A stretch of 10,587 bases of DNA from Anaerolineae bacterium (GTDB lineage Bacteria > Chloroflexota > Anaerolineae > Promineifilales > Promineifilaceae), in assembly GCA_028284105.1 (NCBI GenBank), contig JANQSK010000309.1, forward strand, positions 1-10,587. The letters are read 5' to 3'. Shown piece after piece: positions 6,859 to 10,587 of this stretch. Positions within the stretch are counted from its first letter, which is position 1. The number at the start of each line of letters is the position of its first letter. Made by a program: the position numbers and the translations under genes. The notes beneath the pieces were generated by a model. That model saw only the letters and a list, made by a program, of their open reading frames with translations, was not told the origin of the DNA and made no database searches.

Positions 6859-8154
6859 ATGCAGGCACCAGGTCTAACGACAAATCTCAAATCAAAACCA
6901 ATTTGGATTGATCCGTCACCCCGCCCTGTCAACTTAAAATTAGCCAAACAGCCTAGCGAAGTTGATGTGGTCATCATTGGGGGTGGATACACAGGTTTGA
7001 GTGCCGCCCGCATCTTAGCGAAACAAGATATTTCAACAGCAGTGTTTGAAGCCAAAACAATAGGCTGGGGAGCTAGTTCACGCAATGGCGGCATTGCCAT
7101 ACCAGGTAATCGGCAATCGATGCAGGTGATCCTCAGAAAGTATGGAGAATCGTTGGCCCACGAGTTTTGGAATGCATCCATTGATGCGATTGATCGGCTA
7201 GGAGAAATTGTGGCGGATGAAGAGATTCGCTGTCATTTTTCACGAAAAGGACACATTCATCTCGCAGCCAAACCATCCCACTTTGCAACGCTGCGCAAAA
7301 AATCCCAATGGTATAAATTGCGCCTAAATTATAAGTTGCCCATCATTTCCCCAGATGAACTCCAATCTGAAATCGGTTCTAAAGTATTTCACGGTGGCTT
7401 GGTCGATGAGTGGAGCGCCACGTTACATCCTACCAAATTTTTGTATGGATTGGCCCAATCAGTCACCAATTATGGGGGCTTGTTGTGTGAAAATACGGCC
7501 GTTTCAAAAATCACGCCATACAATAAACGGTTCAAAATTGAGTCTCGCCAAGGCACCACTTTAGCGCAGCACGTCATCGTCGCCACAAATGGATATACAA
7601 ACCAACTGCTGCCTCAACTGGAAACACGTATCGTTCCAACAGGCAGCTATGTCATCGTAACAGAACCTCTCCCCCCGATGCTCCTCAATAAAATTAGCCC
7701 AAACGGCCGTTCATTCTATGATTCATTGCGGCACCCGCACTATTTCCGATTGACTCCAAACGGCCGTTTGCTCTTTGGAGGGTATCCAGAGCTAATAACC
7801 ACCCTTGATACAAAAACAAGCGCTGAACGACTGTACGCAAAATTAGTGCAGATTTTCCCAGACTTATCTGGCATTCCCGTGACCCATTCGTGGTCTGGCC
7901 AAATTGGCAGTACCTCCGATTTGATGCCTCATATTGGTCAAATAAACGGCATTCATTACGCTTTAGGCTATAGTGGCCTCGGCGTCAGCATGGCAACTTA
8001 CCTAGGCAGCGAAATTGGCAAGCTGATTTCAGGTCAAATTTCACGCTCTCCTTTTAATGAGATAAGTCATCCCAACCGGCATATTTACAAAAAATACCGC
8101 TGGTTTTGGACACTCAAAGGAAAATATGATCGCCTCATGGATAAATTGACATAA
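6859..8154 (+). CDS. FAD-dependent oxidoreductase, DAO family (amine/amino-acid oxidase, PuuB-like)
   Basis: This 431-residue protein has the length and organisation of a DAO-fold flavoenzyme such as gamma-glutamylputrescine oxidase or glycine-oxidase-type proteins. The FAD-binding Rossmann motif is VVIIGGGYTGLSAARIL (GGGYTG at 41-46), with acidic Glu64 at the end of the second strand (AVFEAK). GWGASSRNGG (69-78) is the usual flavin-contacting loop, HVIVATNGYT is the second nucleotide-binding strand, and GYSGLGVSMATYLG near the C-terminus closes the FAD site. Such enzymes oxidise primary or secondary amines with oxygen or another acceptor. The substrate is unknown. No strong Shine-Dalgarno is present; the start is eight bases after the previous stop, so translation is probably coupled. 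The neighbouring iron-sulfur protein is a possible electron acceptor (inference). Confidence 0.88.
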   Translation: MQAPGLTTNLKSKPIWIDPSPRPVNLKLAKQPSEVDVVIIGGGYTGLSAARILAKQDISTAVFEAKTIGWGASSRNGGIAIPGNRQSMQVILRKYGESLAHEFWNASIDAIDRLGEIVADEEIRCHFSRKGHIHLAAKPSHFATLRKKSQWYKLRLNYKLPIISPDELQSEIGSKVFHGGLVDEWSATLHPTKFLYGLAQSVTNYGGLLCENTAVSKITPYNKRFKIESRQGTTLAQHVIVATNGYTNQLLPQLETRIVPTGSYVIVTEPLPPMLLNKISPNGRSFYDSLRHPHYFRLTPNGRLLFGGYPELITTLDTKTSAERLYAKLVQIFPDLSGIPVTHSWSGQIGSTSDLMPHIGQINGIHYALGYSGLGVSMATYLGSEIGKLISGQISRSPFNEISHPNRHIYKKYRWFWTLKGKYDRLMDKLT

Positions 8155-8158
8155 TCTT

Positions 8159-8188
8159 TTGATTTTCTCACTTTCCCCATGCTATACT
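8159..8188 (+). promoter_or_regulatory. Possible sigma-70 type promoter for the dynamin-like gene
   Basis: TTGATT (8159-8164), an 18-base spacer and TATACT (8183-8188) form a plausible -35/-10 pair, strengthened by TG one base before the -10 (extended -10 pattern TGCTATACT). It starts five bases after the flavoprotein stop. If used, it gives an untranslated leader of about 270 bases before the ATG at 8468. Confidence 0.4.
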
Positions 8189-8225
8189 CTTACGCAATTC
8201 AAATGATGATAGCCCATTCTTTTTG

Positions 8226-8271
8226 ATTGACAGAAAGTTTTCTAAAAAAGATGTGCACCATCTCTGTCAAT
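8226..8271. repeat. Inverted repeat / hairpin 1 upstream of the dynamin-like gene
   Basis: ATTGACAGA (8226-8234) and TCTGTCAAT (8263-8271) are perfect 9-base complements around a 28-base centre. That centre holds a smaller AGATG/CATCT pairing whose right arm partly overlaps the outer arm. No T-run follows, so it is not a classical terminator. It could be a structured leader RNA or a protein-binding site. Confidence 0.6.
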
Positions 8272-8277
8272 TATCGA

Positions 8278-8329
8278 GTAAATCACAGCAATTGAAGCTG
8301 AGTTTAAATATAAACTTCTTGTGATTTAC
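8278..8329. repeat. Inverted repeat / hairpin 2 upstream of the dynamin-like gene
   Basis: GTAAATCACA (8278-8287) and TGTGATTTAC (8320-8329) are perfect 10-base complements. Inside, AGTTTA and TAAACT pair across a 4-base AATA loop, so the whole 52 bases can fold as a long interrupted hairpin. It begins six bases after hairpin 1. The bases after it (ATAAAGTTTTAG) are not a clear T-run. Confidence 0.6.
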
Positions 8330-8455
8330 ATAAAGTTTTAGAATTAAAATTTAACTGTTGTTGTCCCAGCTAAATCGTGTCCAATCACCAAAACACGTGT
8401 CTAAGAAGGTATGACAACACAAACATTAGAACCGCTAACCATCCAAAATCTTAAT

Positions 8456-8459
8456 GGAG
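8456..8459 (+). promoter_or_regulatory. Ribosome binding site favouring the ATG at 8468
   Basis: GGAG lies eight bases before the ATG at 8468. The alternative ATG at 8411 has an AAGAAGG sequence only one base away, which is too close to serve well. Confidence 0.55.
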
Positions 8460-8467
8460 ATCATTTT

Positions 8468-10222
8468 ATGGACACGCTACTTAGTCCAGAACAAGAAGAT
8501 TTACTCAAACAAGCCCGAGAAGTACTCGGTGATTTACGAGAAATCTTAGCTGAAACGACAGCCTCGCAAGAGGATAGAACTGCACTCGTTGACTCAATCT
8601 CACAGCTTGACGATCTATTTCTTCTCGTCATTGCAGGAGAATTTAACGCCGGGAAATCCGCCTTTATCAACGCCCTTTTAGGCCAAGAGCTCCAAACTGA
8701 AGGGGTAACGCCAACAACTGCTCAAATCTATCAGCTCAAATTTGGTGAAAAGACTGAGCAAATTCCAGGTGACCGTGGTGTTTGGGTACAAACGGCACCA
8801 GTCGACATGCTCCGCAAAATCACGATTGTCGATACGCCAGGTACCAATGCCATTCATCGTGAGCACGAAGCCCTAACCTCTGAATTTATTCCGCGCAGCG
8901 ATCTTGTGTTGTTTATTACGTCAGCGGACCGTCCATTCACCGAAAGCGAACGTACTTTTCTCGAACAAATTCGGGAATGGGGCAAGAAAATTGTTTTGGT
9001 GATTAACAAAGTTGATATTTTGACTGAAGAAGCAGATGTTCAAAAGGTCATCGCTTTTGTGACCGAATCTGCTCGCAATTTGATTGGCGAAGTCTCTGGT
9101 GTCTATCCTGTCTCGGCGAAGCAAGCTCAGAAGGCCAAAGCGGGACAGCCTCAGCTTTGGGATCCTAGTGGATTTGGTCCGCTAGAAGGCTATATTCAAG
9201 AAACGCTCGATGATAACGGCCGTTTTCGTCTCAAGCTCCTCAATCCATTGGGGGTTGGCAACAAGCTTGTTTCAAAACAGCTAGACACCGCTGAAGCCGA
9301 TCTCGATTCGCTTGCTGAAGATCAACAGCTTCTAACCGACATCGAATCACAAACCACCTTCTACAACGATGATATGCAGCGCAACTTCAAAGCCCGTCTT
9401 GGTGAAATTGACAATGAGCTTTACGCGATGGAAAAACGGGGCAACGACTTTTTTGATGAGATGATTCGCATCACGCGCATCCCTGATCTTGTTCGCTCTA
9501 GTCAATTTGAAAAAGCGTTTAAAGAAAAGGTCGTTCAAGATACGCCAAATCGAATTGAAAAACGCGTCAACGAACTCATCGATTGGATGGTTGAACAAGA
9601 TTTACGTCAATGGACGGCCGTATCAGACCATCTATCAAAACGTAAAATCGATGAAGAAAGCCGTATTATTGGCTCAGGGGGACCAAAAGAAGGTACCCTA
9701 GCTTATGACCGACAACGTCTCATTGACTCAATAGGCTTAGCCAGTCAAAAAGCAGTCGAATCATATGATCGAGAAAAAGAAGCGTTAGAGCTTTCAGATG
9801 CAGCTCGTGCTGCAGTAATAGGGACGGGCTTAACCGGAGTTGCTGGTGCAACAGGTATTGGCCTTGGTATCATGGGAGCTGTCCAAGTTGTGACATTCCT
9901 AGATGTGACCGGCATTATTGCTGGGCTCTCATTGGCAACAATTGGGGCACTAATCTTACCAGCCAGAAAACGTCGCGCGAAACGGGACCTTGAAGAAAAG
10001 CTTCAAAATCTACGGACCAAGCTCGTTTCAAGCCTGACCGATCAATTCCAACGAGAAATGAAGCGCAGTGCACAACGTGTTGAAGACACCATTGCCCCCT
10101 TCTCTCGTTTCGTCCGTTCAGAAACCGAAAAATACAGCAAACAACAAGAACGGTTAGAAGAAATCGAAGCCCATATTCAAGGGTTGCAGGCCCACCTCCA
10201 AATTGAAGGTGTTCCTGAATAA
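8468..10222 (+). CDS. Dynamin-like (BDLP-type) membrane GTPase
   Basis: This 584-residue protein (603 if the ATG at 8411 is used) is a bacterial dynamin-family GTPase. The GTPase motifs appear in order: G1 GEFNAGKS (57-64), G2 threonine within TPTTAQ (near 81-84), G3 DTPG (122-125) and G4 NKVD (180-183). Long charged helical regions follow, rich in Glu, Lys and Arg, as in the stalk of dynamins. Near residues 448-498 there is a Gly/Ala-rich hydrophobic pair of segments (AAVIGTGLTGVAGATGIGLG, then GIIAGLSLATIGALILP) followed by basic ARKRRAKR, expected to insert in or remodel the membrane. A C-terminal coiled-coil-like tail (EKYSKQQERLEEIEAHIQGL) ends the protein. Roles known for the family are membrane fusion, fission or repair; the specific role here is unknown. 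Many bacterial dynamins occur as adjacent pairs, but this one is alone in the window. Confidence 0.9.
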   Translation: MDTLLSPEQEDLLKQAREVLGDLREILAETTASQEDRTALVDSISQLDDLFLLVIAGEFNAGKSAFINALLGQELQTEGVTPTTAQIYQLKFGEKTEQIPGDRGVWVQTAPVDMLRKITIVDTPGTNAIHREHEALTSEFIPRSDLVLFITSADRPFTESERTFLEQIREWGKKIVLVINKVDILTEEADVQKVIAFVTESARNLIGEVSGVYPVSAKQAQKAKAGQPQLWDPSGFGPLEGYIQETLDDNGRFRLKLLNPLGVGNKLVSKQLDTAEADLDSLAEDQQLLTDIESQTTFYNDDMQRNFKARLGEIDNELYAMEKRGNDFFDEMIRITRIPDLVRSSQFEKAFKEKVVQDTPNRIEKRVNELIDWMVEQDLRQWTAVSDHLSKRKIDEESRIIGSGGPKEGTLAYDRQRLIDSIGLASQKAVESYDREKEALELSDAARAAVIGTGLTGVAGATGIGLGIMGAVQVVTFLDVTGIIAGLSLATIGALILPARKRRAKRDLEEKLQNLRTKLVSSLTDQFQREMKRSAQRVEDTIAPFSRFVRSETEKYSKQQERLEEIEAHIQGLQAHLQIEGVPE

Positions 10223-10251
10223 CCTCCACGAGACCAAATTATTTGTATACA

Positions 10252-10283
10252 AAAAAAGCCCGCTCGATCGAGCGGGCTTTTTT
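10252..10283. terminator. Bidirectional intrinsic terminator, perfect 32-base palindrome
   Basis: AAAAAA, then GCCCGCTC, GATC, GAGCGGGC and TTTTTT form a fully symmetric sequence: a GC-rich stem with A-run and T-run on either side. It serves the plus-strand dynamin-like gene and the convergent minus-strand membrane-protein gene. Confidence 0.95.
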
Positions 10284-10308
10284 ATTGATTTATTAAATGA
10301 TCAATTGA

Positions 10309-10587
10309 TTAGTTACGACCAGAGAAGTTAGATTGGATCATTGGCCAAACAGCACCACCAATAGCACCCAACACAAAGCCTGCAAGGCCGAGGCAAATCG
10401 TGCCGATAATGCCACCACCTAAACCAGCAGCAACACCCGCTTCAACACCGCCTGTAAAGGTGCTTGTAATACCAGCAATAATGGCACCGACAATCGCAGA
10501 AATGACACCAGCTGTACCACCAGCCAACGCACCACCAATAGCGGCTGTTTGTGTATCTTCTTCACCTTCAGCGAAATATCCATAAAG
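10309..10587 (-). CDS. Small glycine/alanine-rich membrane protein (5' end missing)
   Basis: The frame is open to the window edge, so the start is outside; 92 residues are visible. It opens with an acidic piece (YGYFAEGEEDTQTAA) and continues as two or three hydrophobic Gly/Ala/Ile-rich segments with G-x3-G spacing (GGTAGVISAIVGAIIAGI, GVAAGLGGGIIGTICLGL, GFVLGAIGGAVWP). It ends SNFSGRN. This glycine-zipper pattern suggests packed membrane helices. A TTG at 10527 could be mistaken for the start, but the coding character continues upstream of it. I do not recognise a named family. It is convergent with the dynamin-like gene and shares its terminator. Confidence 0.7.
   Translation of the reverse strand, partial: LYGYFAEGEEDTQTAAIGGALAGGTAGVISAIVGAIIAGITSTFTGGVEAGVAAGLGGGIIGTICLGLAGFVLGAIGGAVWPMIQSNFSGRN

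Larger units (their letters stand above)
8155..8467 (+). other. Intergenic region / long leader of the dynamin-like gene
   Basis: These 313 bases hold the candidate promoter, two tandem hairpins, an AT-rich stretch at 8330-8355, and an ACACGTGT palindrome (8393-8400) that can also pair with CGTGT at 8376-8380. The last 57 bases (8411-8467) are open in the dynamin frame and may be coding if the upstream ATG is used. I recognise no known riboswitch class. Confidence 0.5.

Noticed and set aside
8227..8232. Perfect TTGACA as a -35 element
   Set aside because: No -10-like sequence lies 16-18 bases downstream, and the bases are part of a 9-base inverted repeat.
8411..8467. Start of the dynamin-like gene at the ATG at 8411
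   Set aside because: Its AAGAAGG is only one base from the ATG, while the ATG at 8468 has GGAG at eight bases. Not excluded, as the frame stays open between them.
10252..10283. Perfect 32-base palindrome as a novel element
   Set aside because: GC-rich stem with flanking A- and T-runs between convergent genes is the standard form of a bidirectional terminator.
10400..10585. Plus-strand Pro/Ala-rich reading frame of 61 codons
   Set aside because: It is the antisense shadow of the Gly/Ala-rich membrane protein, whose codons produce Pro/Ala on the other strand.
1..10587. CRISPR array, mobile element, defence system, tRNA or rRNA
   Set aside because: I found no regularly spaced direct repeats, transposase or integrase, terminal repeats, tRNA cloverleaf or rRNA-like sequence. 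The dynamin-like GTPase alone is not evidence of a defence island.

Overview
The window looks like a chromosomal segment of a GC-moderate (roughly 45%) environmental bacterium, most likely a Chloroflexota (Anaerolineae-type) genome. This is inferred from the protein repertoire: a Pro/Thr-linker protein with a formylglycine-generating-enzyme-like fold and a LysM, a choice-of-anchor I beta-propeller, a dynamin-like GTPase, and a small glycine-rich membrane protein. There is no rRNA, tRNA, CRISPR array, phage or transposase gene here, and the layout is that of ordinary chromosome.

Layout. (1) Positions 1-3718, plus strand: the 3' part of a multidomain surface or regulatory protein (EPT-rich linker, FGE-like domain, LamG/DUF1080-like domain, LysM), then a two-gene unit of a cysteine hydrolase (isochorismatase family) and a Cys-type S1 sulfatase. 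(2) Positions 3747-5615, minus strand: a secreted choice-of-anchor I protein followed by a translationally coupled 65-residue protein, ended by a strong hairpin terminator that faces the sulfatase gene. The leader of this operon is unusual: it holds a second in-frame start with its own Shine-Dalgarno and a terminator-like hairpin with a T-run. (3) Positions 5894-8154, plus strand: a tight pair of a sucrase/ferredoxin-like (bis-His, bis-Cys [2Fe-2S]) protein and an FAD-dependent amine-oxidase-type oxidoreductase. (4) Positions 8155-10283, plus strand: a possible promoter, a roughly 250-base untranslated region with two tandem hairpins, a dynamin-like membrane GTPase, and a perfect 32-base palindromic terminator. 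(5) Positions 10309-10587, minus strand: the 3' part of a small glycine-rich membrane protein, convergent with the dynamin gene.

The most striking sequence-level signal is the octamer palindrome ACGGCCGT. It occurs 14 times in 10.6 kb, against about 0.16 expected in random sequence. It is always inside genes and always in one of two reading phases (xGR, usually NGR, or TAV). It behaves like the HIP1 palindrome of cyanobacteria, with a different sequence.

Functionally, the sulfatase needs a maturase to convert its active-site Cys to formylglycine. The FGE-like domain next to it lacks the cysteines for that job, so the maturase must be elsewhere. The ferredoxin-like/flavoprotein pair is the best candidate for a real functional partnership in the window.
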